NCBI RefSeq assembly: GCF_029255285.1
Contig: NZ_JAPUVI010000035.1
Span: 1 to 32,715 of the forward strand
DNA: 32,715 nt
Reading direction: 5' to 3'
Source of the DNA: Accumulibacter sp.
GTDB taxonomy: Bacteria > Pseudomonadota > Gammaproteobacteria > Burkholderiales > Rhodocyclaceae
The notes beneath the pieces are model-generated. The model saw only the letters and a program-made list of their open reading frames with translations. It searched no databases and was not told where the DNA came from. How positions within the stretch are numbered: position 1 is the first letter of the stretch; every line of letters starts with the position of its first letter. Positions 22,892-32,594 of this stretch are shown one piece after another. Both the position numbers and the translations under genes were made by a program.

Positions 22892-25333
22892 ATGATGAGC
22901 AAGCTCGGGGCGGCGGCCTGCGGTCCGCTGTTGATCATCGCCCTCCTGTGCACGTTTGCGCCGCCACCTGTCCTTGGCGCAGGAGAGGAAGTGCGGCTGA
23001 TGGCGATTCGGGATGCCATGGGTCGCCAGGATTGGAAGGCGGCACTGGTCGCGGTGCGGGAGGAAATCGCCGCTCCGGCGACGCGCGAGCCCGCCCATCT
23101 GATGAATCTTCGCCTCATCGCCATCGGTATTCTCGGTGATCATGTGCGCCAATTCGGCGCCACGGCTCAGGAAACCGGGGACGCAGACCGCTTTTTTGCC
23201 GAGGCCCTCGCCTACGCGGCCAACAGTCCGCTACAGAGGGCGCAGGTGCGCAAGGTGTACACCCTCTACTGCACGAAGATTGGACGGCCGGGGCGAGCCC
23301 TGCAATTGGCGAGGGAGGATCTGGACTATTGGCTGGGGACGGAGAATACCTACCAGCAGATTAGTGCCTACGACACCTTGGCGACGATCTACCAGGATGC
23401 GGGTCAGCTGGTTCCGGCGAGACATTTCCGTGAACAGGCTCTGGCGCAGGCGGGGAACTACTTCCGGGTCGGTGAGCGCCCGTCCGACCCCGGCCGCTGG
23501 CTCGGTTACGGCAAACTGCTGGAGAAACACCTGGACGACATTGCGAAGCCTGGTTCGGCCGATCAGGTCGCCAGGGTGTGGACCCTGTACGAACGGATCT
23601 CCGCTGTCTATTTCGGCAGCCAGACCCTGAGCTACCTGCTCGGCGCCGAGTCCTTCGCTCGTGCCGGAGATATTCTCCGGGCGCGACAACTGACCGACCG
23701 AGCCCGAACGGCTTGGGCGAGTGAGAAGTCGCGCCTGTCCGGCGAGATGGCGCAGCAGATCGAGCTCGACCTCCAGTCGCGTTCCGCGGCAGTGGAGTAT
23801 TACGCCGGCGACGACCGGAAGGCGATCGCCGGATTCCTGGCGCTGTTCGAGACCGCCGCGCGTTTCGGCTGGAAGAGTGGCCTACCCAGCCAGCACCGTT
23901 TGCTCGGGGAAGCGTACGAACGCATGGGCGAGAGCGAGAAGGCGGCGGAATCCTACGGTGTGGCGGTCCGGGAGTACGAAGGTGGGCGCGAAAGCTTCAG
24001 TGTCGCAGAGCGGGCGGCTTTCTTCCGGTCGGCGGTGCGACTGCCCTATTGGGGGCTGATTCGCGTCTTGGCGCGGGAGCACGCCCGGTCGGGACAGGCG
24101 GCTGTCTTCGATCAGGCGCTGGCAGCCAGCGAACGGGTTCGCGGCCGGCAGTTGGGGGATCTGATCCAGGAGGGAGTCGACTTCACGCCGCAACGCGCGA
24201 ACCAGTTTCGTGCGGCGCTGGATGCCGACGAGGCGGTACTGGCCTATACGCTCATGGACAAGGAAATCGTCATTCTGGCGTTTACCCGCAATCGACAACT
24301 GAGCATCGTGATCCCCTACGACGGACCTGCATTCCGCCGCCAGGTTCTCGATCTGGCGAAGGATCTGTCCGATTCCGACAGCGATGCCGTCGCCCTGCAG
24401 CGCCGATTGGCGGACCTCAGCCGGGTCCTCCTCGCCCCGGTGACGGAGCTTCTCGCCCACGGCAAGCGTATCGTTGTCCTCCCTGATGGCGTCATCAATG
24501 CGTTACCCTTTGACCTGCTCAGCCTCGACCAGGGCAGCTACCGGCCCCTGCTGGCGGACCGCATTGTCCGCCTGGCGCCGTCGCTGCGTGTCCTGCAGCG
24601 GGGTGCGTCGCGCCACAGCGTGGCCGGCGGGAGATTCCTCGGGATCGCCGATCCGATCTACACGAAGTCGCCCCAGGCGCCTGGGCTGACGCAAGAGGAC
24701 ATGAAAGCACTGTCGCGGGGCAACCGCTACCTGGCGTACTTCACTCCCCTGCCGGAAACGCGGCGCGAAGTGCAGGCGGCAGGCAAGTTGGTGGGGAGCG
24801 GCGAGCCGCGCCTTCTGGTCGGTTCCGAGGCGAGGGAATCGCGAGTCAAGCGACTCGACCTGCGGCCGTACCGTTACCTCCACTTCGCGACCCACGGCAT
24901 TATCGGAGGGGAAGTGCCCGGGGTCGACGAGGCCGCCCTGGTACTCGGAGAGGAACGCGAAGAAGACGGCCTGTTGATGGCCAGCGAGGTGGCGGAACTG
25001 AAGCTTGACGCCGAACTGGTCGTGCTGTCGGCATGCAAGACCGGTGCCGGGGAATACTTCACCGGCGAGGGAGTGATGGGAATGAGCCGCAGCTTTCTGG
25101 CGGCGGGCGGACGCTCGACGGTGGTTTCCTTGTGGTCCGTCGACTCGCTGGCCACCGAAAGGCTAATGGTCGCCTTCTACCGTTATCTAAAGCAGGGGCT
25201 CAACCGTCCGGAGGCGCTGCGGGCGGCGAAACTGGAAGTCTCGGGGGGGGCTGGAAGTCAGGGGAAGTCCGGTACCAACTCCGAGTATTCCCATCCCTTC
25301 TTCTGGGCAGCGTTCCAGATCTACGGTTCCTGA
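22892..25333 (+). CDS. Secreted TPR-CHAT caspase-like protein
   Basis: The protein has 813 residues. It starts at ATG 22892, or at the adjacent ATG 22895, and has a signal peptide (GPLLIIALLCTFAPPPVLGA). Residues 35-400 are helical TPR-like repeats, for example AALVAVREEIAAPA and EAYERMGESEKAAESYGVAV. The CHAT domain occupies about 450-813. Its dyad is intact: H668 in HFATHG and C715 in VVLSACKTG. The tail HPFFWAAFQIYGS is the usual family ending. CHAT domains are clan CD cysteine peptidases. Cytosolic forms act in immunity, such as gasdermin-activating and type III-E effector peptidases, but this one appears to be exported. Partners may be the divergent exported protein and its neighbours. 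Confidence 0.9.
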   Translation: MMSKLGAAACGPLLIIALLCTFAPPPVLGAGEEVRLMAIRDAMGRQDWKAALVAVREEIAAPATREPAHLMNLRLIAIGILGDHVRQFGATAQETGDADRFFAEALAYAANSPLQRAQVRKVYTLYCTKIGRPGRALQLAREDLDYWLGTENTYQQISAYDTLATIYQDAGQLVPARHFREQALAQAGNYFRVGERPSDPGRWLGYGKLLEKHLDDIAKPGSADQVARVWTLYERISAVYFGSQTLSYLLGAESFARAGDILRARQLTDRARTAWASEKSRLSGEMAQQIELDLQSRSAAVEYYAGDDRKAIAGFLALFETAARFGWKSGLPSQHRLLGEAYERMGESEKAAESYGVAVREYEGGRESFSVAERAAFFRSAVRLPYWGLIRVLAREHARSGQAAVFDQALAASERVRGRQLGDLIQEGVDFTPQRANQFRAALDADEAVLAYTLMDKEIVILAFTRNRQLSIVIPYDGPAFRRQVLDLAKDLSDSDSDAVALQRRLADLSRVLLAPVTELLAHGKRIVVLPDGVINALPFDLLSLDQGSYRPLLADRIVRLAPSLRVLQRGASRHSVAGGRFLGIADPIYTKSPQAPGLTQEDMKALSRGNRYLAYFTPLPETRREVQAAGKLVGSGEPRLLVGSEARESRVKRLDLRPYRYLHFATHGIIGGEVPGVDEAALVLGEEREEDGLLMASEVAELKLDAELVVLSACKTGAGEYFTGEGVMGMSRSFLAAGGRSTVVSLWSVDSLATERLMVAFYRYLKQGLNRPEALRAAKLEVSGGAGSQGKSGTNSEYSHPFFWAAFQIYGS

Positions 25334-25409
25334 ATCCGCGACGACGGGCTCGCCGGCAGCCAGCGTGCCGCCTGCGCCGGGTGAGCGCCGTGTGGTTCAA
25401 GCCATTCCG

Positions 25410-25625
25410 TCATACACAACGCGATCGGCATAATTTGCCTGCCTGACGCGCGACCGCCAAATAGTTGACAAAATGCACTCGGTATACCCGTTTCTGCTGA
25501 TCGATGACATCGAGGAAGGTCGTTTTGCCACTCGCGTTTGGCCCGACCAGCGCCTGCATCGGTGCCAGGGCCTGATCGACTGTCTTGAGGCTGCGGAAAT
25601 AACGCGTCTGAATACGGGAAAACAT
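25410..25625 (-). pseudogene. N-terminal stub of an AAA ATP-binding protein
   Basis: The frame starts at 25625 with MFSRIQTRYFRSLKTVDQAL and a Walker A loop in ALVGPNASGKTTFLDVI. This is the standard N-terminus of AAA_15/AAA_21-type ATPases, as in RecF-like or OLD-like defence proteins. After LDVI the sequence loses family character and stops at 71 residues, whereas full proteins have 350-450. Walker B and the rest are absent, so this is a dead fragment. Confidence 0.6.
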
Positions 25626-26185
25626 CGCAGCTAGGGCAAGACCGGTGGTTGGCGATATTGCCGAGTTATAGGCGGCTTTCAGTTTGAAAAAACAGAAGGC
25701 GTTCCGTTCTCGGCAAGGAGTTGGTCCCGGTCAATCCCGAACGCGTTACCCAGCGCGGTTTTTTGACCGTCTCAGGGACAGGGACATCGCGCACAAGGGG
25801 AGGCTCCTGCCGGTCAGTCGCCGGCCTTGACACGCGACGAAGATTCGCCAATGCGATCACCTGAGGAATCATGCCCTGGCCAGCCGAAGCCAGGCCGGGA
25901 ACCAGCGCCTCGCGGGTAGGAAGAGCGACGCCATTCGCCGTGCCCAGAGCGCCGTTCAATCCGCCTGCCGACCGCTCGCCAGATAACACGCCGGGTGACC
26001 TTTATCGGAGCTAGATTTCGTGGCGCACCGCGTCGGGAGTTGCCACTGCCAAATCTCACCTCCTGCCAGTGCCTGGTCGGGGGGACGTTTCCCAGTCTCG
26101 GCGACCGGTTTTTCCGAGACGGCCATAGCGACTTTGCGAGAAGCCGCGGTTGGCCGCCATGAGGCAACTCACTCCTGGAGGGGTC
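25626..26185. other. Region between AAA stub and cstA, no confident gene
   Basis: The interval of 560 bases lacks a gene I can support. One minus-strand frame, 25989 to 25666 (GTG start, 107 codons), reads ASAGQGMIPQVIALANLRRV and is the only protein-like stretch. It could be a fragment of something larger, but no family is recognised. No clear promoter for cstA is seen. Confidence 0.3.
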
Positions 26186-28249
26186 GTGAACATCGTTTCC
26201 AAACATGCCATCTGGTGGCTCTTGACGGCGGTCGGGGTATTCTCCCTCGGCACCGTGGCGCTATCGCGGGGCGAAACCATCAATGCCCTGTGGATAGTCA
26301 CCGCGGCCGTTTCCATCTATCTCGTCGCTTACCGCTACTACAGTCTGTTCATCGCCGACAAGGTGATGCGACTCGACCCGACGCGCGCGACGCCGGCCGT
26401 TCGCCACAACGACGGCCTCGACTACGTGCCGACCAACAAGTACATCCTGTTCGGTCACCACTTCGCGGCCATCGCCGGCGCCGGTCCGCTGGTCGGCCCG
26501 GTGCTGGCCGCGCAGATGGGCTACCTGCCGGGTACGCTGTGGATCATCGTCGGCGTAGTTCTCGCTGGCGCCGTGCAGGACTTCATGGTCCTCTTCGTCT
26601 CGACGCGTCGTGACGGACGTTCGCTCGGCGACCTCGTCAAATCCGAACTCGGTTTCGTGCCGGGAATCATCGCCCTGTTCGGCACCTTCATGATCATGGT
26701 GATCATCCTCGCCGTGCTGGCGCTGATCGTCGTCAAGGCGCTGGCCGAAAGTCCGTGGGGAACTTTCACCGTCGCCGCGACGATTCCGATCGCCATGTTC
26801 ATGGGCGTCTATAACCGCTTCATCCGTCCTGGACGCGTCGGCGAAATTTCGATCGTCGGCTTCGTGCTGCTGATCGCGGCGATCATCGCCGGCGGTCAGG
26901 TCGCGGAGAGCGCCACCTGGGCGCCGCTATTCACCTTCGACGGCAAGCAACTGACCTGGATGCTGATCATCTACGGCTTTGTCGCCTCGGTATTGCCGGT
27001 ATGGCTGCTGCTCGCCCCGCGCGACTACCTGTCGACCTTCCTGAAGATCGGCACCATCGTCGGTCTGGCGCTGTGCCTGGTGTATGTCGCACCGAACCTG
27101 CGCATGCCGGCCGTCACCCAGTTCGTCGACGGCACCGGGCCGGCATGGTCGGGAAGCCTGTTTCCGTTCATCTTCATCACCATCGCCTGTGGTGCGGTTT
27201 CGGGCTTCCATGCGCTGATCTCGTCGGGCACGACACCCAAGCTGCTCGACAACGAGCAGAACGCGCGCATGATCGGCTACGGCGGTATGCTGATGGAGTC
27301 CTTCGTGGCGATCATGGCGATCGTCGCCGCTTCGGTCATCGATCCAGGCGTCTACTTCGCGATGAACAGCCCCCCCGCGATCATCGGCAAGACCGTCGAA
27401 GGCGCGGCCCAGGTGATTTCGCAGTGGGGCTTCGTGATCACTCCGGACGTGCTGACGCAGACCGCCAGGGATGTCGGCGAGAACAGCATCCTCTCGCGCG
27501 CCGGCGGCGCGCCGACGCTGGCCGTGGGAATGGCCCAGATCTTTTCGCAGGTCTTCGGCGGGCAGGCGATGATGGCCTTCTGGTACCACTTCGCGATTCT
27601 CTTCGAGGCGCTGTTCATCCTCACCGCCTGCGACGCCGGGACGCGGGCCGGACGCTTCATGCTGCAGGATCTTCTGGGCACCTTCGTTCCGGCCTTCAGG
27701 CGGATCAACTCCTGGCCGTCCAACCTGACGGCTACCGCTCTGTGCGTCGCCGCCTGGGGCTACATCCTCTACCAGGGCGTCGTCGACCCGCTCGGCGGCA
27801 TCAACAGCCTGTGGCCGCTGTTCGGCATCTCCAACCAGATGTTGGCTGGCGTGGCGCTGATGCTATGCACTGTCGTGCTGTTCAAGATGAAGCGGCAGAA
27901 GCACGCCTGGGTGACCATCGTGCCGGCGGCCTGGCTGTTGGTGTGTACGCTGACGGCCGGGTGGCAGAAGGTCTTCCACGCCAACCCGAAGATCGGCTTT
28001 CTGGCGCTGGCCGACAAGTTCCAGGCCGCGCTCGACAGGGGCGAGCTTCTCGCGCCGGCGAAGAGCGTAGAACAGATGCAGCAGATCGTTTTCAACAACC
28101 ATCTGGACGCCATGCTCGCGACCTTCTTCATCTTCGTCGTCGTCAGCATGCTCTTGTACACCATCATCGCGTGCCTGAAAGCCTGGCGCGAAGACCGGAT
28201 CACGAGTTGCGAGATGCCGTACGAGGCCATTCCCAGTACCAAGGTGTGA
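26186..28249 (+). CDS. cstA: CstA/BtsT-family carbon starvation transporter
   Basis: The protein has 687 residues if translation starts at GTG 26186, which gives MNIVSKHAIWWLL as in other family members and has GGAGG four bases upstream. ATG 26159 is an alternative. There are many membrane segments. Signature parts are TNKYILFGHHFAAIAGAGP, GPVLAAQMGYLPGTLWI, and GFHALISSGTTPKLL. CstA and BtsT import pyruvate or peptides during carbon limitation. The gene overlaps the yjiX start and is followed by a YjiA-like GTPase, the same order as E. coli btsT-yjiX-yjiA. A BtsT-like pyruvate role is therefore plausible. No CRP-like or two-component site could be assigned. Confidence 0.92.
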   Translation: MNIVSKHAIWWLLTAVGVFSLGTVALSRGETINALWIVTAAVSIYLVAYRYYSLFIADKVMRLDPTRATPAVRHNDGLDYVPTNKYILFGHHFAAIAGAGPLVGPVLAAQMGYLPGTLWIIVGVVLAGAVQDFMVLFVSTRRDGRSLGDLVKSELGFVPGIIALFGTFMIMVIILAVLALIVVKALAESPWGTFTVAATIPIAMFMGVYNRFIRPGRVGEISIVGFVLLIAAIIAGGQVAESATWAPLFTFDGKQLTWMLIIYGFVASVLPVWLLLAPRDYLSTFLKIGTIVGLALCLVYVAPNLRMPAVTQFVDGTGPAWSGSLFPFIFITIACGAVSGFHALISSGTTPKLLDNEQNARMIGYGGMLMESFVAIMAIVAASVIDPGVYFAMNSPPAIIGKTVEGAAQVISQWGFVITPDVLTQTARDVGENSILSRAGGAPTLAVGMAQIFSQVFGGQAMMAFWYHFAILFEALFILTACDAGTRAGRFMLQDLLGTFVPAFRRINSWPSNLTATALCVAAWGYILYQGVVDPLGGINSLWPLFGISNQMLAGVALMLCTVVLFKMKRQKHAWVTIVPAAWLLVCTLTAGWQKVFHANPKIGFLALADKFQAALDRGELLAPAKSVEQMQQIVFNNHLDAMLATFFIFVVVSMLLYTIIACLKAWREDRITSCEMPYEAIPSTKV

Positions 28250-28452
28250 CCCCCTTGTTCAACGACCTTTCGAAGTTCGGCACGTATCTCGGGCAGGCCG
28301 CCAGATTGATGGTCGGCCTGCCCGATTACGGCACCTATGTCGCCCACATGCGAGCGACGCATCCCGACCTGCCGGTGATGAGCGAAACGGAGTTTTTCCG
28401 CAATCGCCAGGAAGCGAAGTATGGCTCCGGGCGTTCCGGCGGCTGTTGTTGA
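28246..28452 (+). CDS. yjiX: YbdD/YjiX family small protein, CstA partner
   Basis: The protein has 68 residues. GTG 28246 overlaps the cstA stop (GTGTGA), which suggests translational coupling; TTG 28255 is the only other close start. The sequence has the family pattern: LGQAARLMVGLPDYGTYVAH, then HPDLPVMSETEFFRNRQEA and a glycine-cysteine tail (GRSGGCC). YbdD/YjiX proteins are encoded next to CstA or BtsT in many proteobacteria and are needed for transport in some. The ORF is normal length for the family. Confidence 0.85.
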   Translation: MTPLFNDLSKFGTYLGQAARLMVGLPDYGTYVAHMRATHPDLPVMSETEFFRNRQEAKYGSGRSGGCC

Positions 28453-28544
28453 TCCGGCCGCAAGGTCTGTCGGCTTGTCCCACGAAGGGGAGGCGCCAGG
28501 CACTACCTGCCTCTTTTTCGCTTTCTCTTGTGTATCGAACACTC

Positions 28545-29621
<1,077 letters not shown>

Positions 29622-29917
29622 CGGCAGTCCTGACATGCGCCAAGCGGTAGCGCCAAGTCGTGATTGGCAACGTCCTGGGAGTGGCCAGGGCGCGGCCTAC
29701 CAGGGGGTTGACCGGAGCGAAGCCACGCAGGTGACGGCGGGACCCTGGGGCGAGCGGCTGCCGTTGGCAAGGCGGCTTCCCCGAGCGAGCGCCGCGCGAA
29801 ACGACGCGCCGCCAAGGAGGGAAACGGGCAAAGCGAAGCCGCTGACCATGGCGCTAAGGTGTAAGCGACCAACGGATGATCTGAGTTCATTTCATGCTCC
29901 GTGTTTCGCAGAATGGT
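29622..29917. other. Intergenic region between convergent yjiA and histidine kinase genes
   Basis: I see no gene in these 296 bases. Both strands have open frames, but their composition is basic and low-complexity, without family features. No hairpin with a T-run is visible for either convergent gene. Confidence 0.4.
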
Positions 29918-32173
29918 TCACGACTTCGCTGTCGCCGCCGGCGTATGCTCTAGCGCGTCCAGGATGGATTGGTAGTCGTAATTGTCCGCCAGATGGCCGA
30001 GCGTAGCGGCCAAGATGGGATGCGACTCGCCGATCTCCGTCAGTACCTCCCTGGTGCTGTCGAGGTCGAGATGGGTGATCGCCTTGGCAAGCGCTTGGCG
30101 CAGGGGTTCGGGCAGGACGGCGAGGGATTGCGGCGTCAGTCGGTGCGTGTCTTCGACCGCTTCCGGCGCGGCACGGACGAGTCTTACTCGCAGCAGTGAC
30201 TCCATGCACTCGTGGATATCCGCGGACCGGAAAGGCTTGTGGACGATAGCGTCGAACCCCGACGCAAGCAGGATCGCGTCGTCCTGCTTGAATGAGGAGG
30301 CGGTGACCGCGGCGATTATCACCGTATCGCCGCCCGGCAGCATGCGAATCTGCCGAGTGGCTTCCAACCCGTCCATCACCGGCATTCGCCGGTCCATCCA
30401 GATGAAGTGGGGATTCCACTCCTGGAAGCACGACACCCCTTCGGCACCGTTTTCGGCCTCTCGCACAGCATAGCCGACACCCTCCAGCAATTGCTTGAGC
30501 AGGAGCCGGTTCTCCCGGTTGTCGTCGACTACCAGCACCTGAAACTCCGGCTGCCCTGCCTCCAGACCAATCACCTCGCCGCGTACGGGCGCCGTTTCGG
30601 GCAGGTTCTCCGGCCGCGCCTGTTGCAACGGCAGATCCACCCGGAAGACGCTGCCTTTGCCGACTTCACTGGCTAGAGTCAGCCGCCCTCCCATCAGCGC
30701 GATGAACTGCCGGGTAATGGCCAAGCCCAAGCCGGTGCCCTGCCATTTCCCCGAAGTACCGGACTGGACGAACGCTTCGAAAATCCTATCCTGATCTTCC
30801 GGAGCAATACCGATGCCCGTATCCTGCACCTCGAGGATCAAACGCTCGGCAGGACCAGGGGTGACGCTCAGGCGCAAGGCAATGCTGCCACGCTCGGTGG
30901 CCTTTACGGCGTTCGAGAGCAGGTTGAGGAGAATCTGGCGTAGCTTGGCCTGGTCGTCGATGACGTGGCGGGGAACCTCGGTGGCTTGATCGAACTGCAA
31001 TTGCAGGCCTTTCTCCAGAGCGCGGAGGCGCATCATGTCCACGATGTCGGCGACCATGTTGGCCAAGTCGAAAGGCGCTCGCTCGATCTCGACCCGCCCG
31101 GCCTCGATCTTCGCGAGATCGAGCACGTCATTGATGAGGCCGAGCAGGTGGTCGCCGCTCTTGTGGATGACGGCCAGGTTCGTTTTCTGAGAATCGGACA
31201 AGCCCGGGCTGCGGCGCAGCAGTTCAGAGAAGCCGAGGATGGCGTTCAAAGGCGTGCGCAGTTCGTGCGACATGTTGGCAAGGAATACGGACTTGGCCTT
31301 GTTGGCGGCTTCGGCGGCATTTTTGGCGGTTTCAAGTTCCTTCGAAATCCGCTGGCTTTCGGTGATCGCATCCGCCAACACGACGTTGATATCCTGGTAG
31401 TAAGCGTTATCCAATCGGCTCTTGAATTGGAGGTTTTTGTAACGCCAAATCAGACTTTGCGTCTCTTCGTCGGACAAGGCCAACCTTTCTCCGGGCTGAA
31501 GACCAGCGATGCGTCGTTCCAAATCGATGTAGCGTTCTTTGTTTTTCTTGCGAAACCGGATCGTAAGGATGACTCGCAAAAACAGCGGGTTAGGGGCGTA
31601 GATATCGTGAGATTCTTCGATATCGAAGAACTCCATGTCGTCAAAAATGAGACATCCGCCATAGAATATCCCCTTGACGAAATCGGGGGACTGTGGCGAT
31701 ACATTTTCCTGGACGAGAATTCCAGCTTCCTCGTCGAGGAGCAAGGTAGCGCTGTAACCAATTTCTTCCGGTGAGCCACCGCGCATCACCGAATTGTAGC
31801 CTTCGCTATGCTTGTTCAAGCGCAGCCAGTCCATGGTCGAGTGAATCATTTTTTTTCCCGGACCTTGTTCGTACCAGATGCGCAGGAAGTTAATGCCACC
31901 ACGAAATAGCAGACTGGGAGCCCCCGGGATCGCTCGCTCGATGGTTTGCAGGATATCCACCCACATGGAATAGGGATACCACTTTTCCGGATCGATATCG
32001 GCGATATCCAGTTTTAGTCCACCCTGCGGGAGGACTCTGAGATCATAGAATGCGGCGATAATACCGAGGATGTGCGTACCGGCGACTTCGCCTTTGGCCT
32101 TCTTCATCGCTTCGGGCAAGGTTTTTTTGTGATCGTGGTCAGACGGTTGAGCGTGTGAATGAGTGTCGATCAT
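29918..32173 (-). CDS. Soluble hybrid histidine kinase with unrecognised N-terminal sensor
   Basis: The protein has 751 residues. Residues 1-20 are His-rich, and about 30-190 form an alpha/beta domain (GTHILGIIAAFYDLRVLP and FVKGIFYGGCLIFDDMEFFD) that I cannot name; it may be a V4R/heme-NO-binding-like fold. A coiled coil at 265-295 leads to the H-box LANMSHELRTPLN (H303). The N-box LLNLLSNAVK (N421), DTGIGIAP and GTGLGLAI complete the ATPase. A receiver at 545-660 has D594 in WMDRRMPVMDG and K646. The last 70 residues are a helical bundle without a clear Hpt histidine. No membrane span is visible, so it should sense a cytosolic signal. No partner response regulator gene is nearby. Confidence 0.88.
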   Translation of the reverse strand: MIDTHSHAQPSDHDHKKTLPEAMKKAKGEVAGTHILGIIAAFYDLRVLPQGGLKLDIADIDPEKWYPYSMWVDILQTIERAIPGAPSLLFRGGINFLRIWYEQGPGKKMIHSTMDWLRLNKHSEGYNSVMRGGSPEEIGYSATLLLDEEAGILVQENVSPQSPDFVKGIFYGGCLIFDDMEFFDIEESHDIYAPNPLFLRVILTIRFRKKNKERYIDLERRIAGLQPGERLALSDEETQSLIWRYKNLQFKSRLDNAYYQDINVVLADAITESQRISKELETAKNAAEAANKAKSVFLANMSHELRTPLNAILGFSELLRRSPGLSDSQKTNLAVIHKSGDHLLGLINDVLDLAKIEAGRVEIERAPFDLANMVADIVDMMRLRALEKGLQLQFDQATEVPRHVIDDQAKLRQILLNLLSNAVKATERGSIALRLSVTPGPAERLILEVQDTGIGIAPEDQDRIFEAFVQSGTSGKWQGTGLGLAITRQFIALMGGRLTLASEVGKGSVFRVDLPLQQARPENLPETAPVRGEVIGLEAGQPEFQVLVVDDNRENRLLLKQLLEGVGYAVREAENGAEGVSCFQEWNPHFIWMDRRMPVMDGLEATRQIRMLPGGDTVIIAAVTASSFKQDDAILLASGFDAIVHKPFRSADIHECMESLLRVRLVRAAPEAVEDTHRLTPQSLAVLPEPLRQALAKAITHLDLDSTREVLTEIGESHPILAATLGHLADNYDYQSILDALEHTPAATAKS

Positions 32174-32240
32174 GGCGATTTCCCTAATAAGAAGAAAGAA
32201 GAACCCCCTTCGTAAGCGTCCAGCGCCCCCACCCCCAGGG

Positions 32241-32277
32241 TTCAGATCCTATCGAGGCGGCAACTAGTCTGACACAG
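32241..32277 (-). repeat. 37-bp direct repeat, copy 1 (probable IS terminus)
   Basis: This copy matches 32550-32586 in the same orientation with three differences. Both contain CAACTAGTCTGACACAG. It lies about 68 bases upstream of the histidine kinase start. On the minus strand both read as CTGTGTCAGACTAGTTG. Confidence 0.85.
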
Positions 32278-32296
32278 GGGGCCCGGCACCAGGCGC

Positions 32297-32522
32297 GGCA
32301 CGGCGCCTCGTCCATCGCCGCTGTCGCAATCACCGCCTGCCGCCGCGCCGCCGCTGTCCAGGCCCGCGCGCGAGCGGGCCTGGACAGCGCCTCTGCCCGC
32401 CAACGCTCGAGCGTGTCCACCGAAATTCCAACCTCTCGCGACACCTCTTCGATCGCCGTGCTCTCCGGCGGCAGCAGCCTCCCCAGAACACGATCCTTCA
32501 TCGCTTGTCCGTATCTCGCCAT
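32297..32522 (-). pseudogene. Truncated transposase orfA (helix-turn-helix)
   Basis: From ATG 32522, with GGGAGAAG upstream, the minus strand reads MARYGQAMKDRVLGRLLPP, EVSREVGISVDTLERWRAEA and AVIATAAMDEA. This is the N-terminal helix-turn-helix of an IS3-type orfA-like transposase. After AWCR the sequence runs straight into the second copy of the 37-bp repeat, so the end is lost. About 75 residues survive. The 37-bp copy at 32550-32586 lies just before it, in the position of the left end of the element. Confidence 0.65.
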
Positions 32523-32549
32523 CCGTATCTTCTCCCTATCGCCCTCTGT

Positions 32550-32586
32550 TTCGGATCCTAGCGAGGCGACAACTAGTCTGACACAG
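32550..32586 (-). repeat. 37-bp direct repeat, copy 2 (probable IS terminus)
   Basis: This is the partner of 32241-32277, offset by 309 bases. It lies just upstream of the orfA start, as a left terminal sequence would. The base change from this copy into a G-run at 32589-32594 marks the boundary with the next fragment. Confidence 0.85.
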
Positions 32587-32594
32587 AAGGGGGG

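Noticed and set aside
29622-29917. Group II intron or extra gene between yjiA and the kinase
   Set aside because: No domain V-like hairpin, intron boundary or reverse transcriptase segment could be identified.
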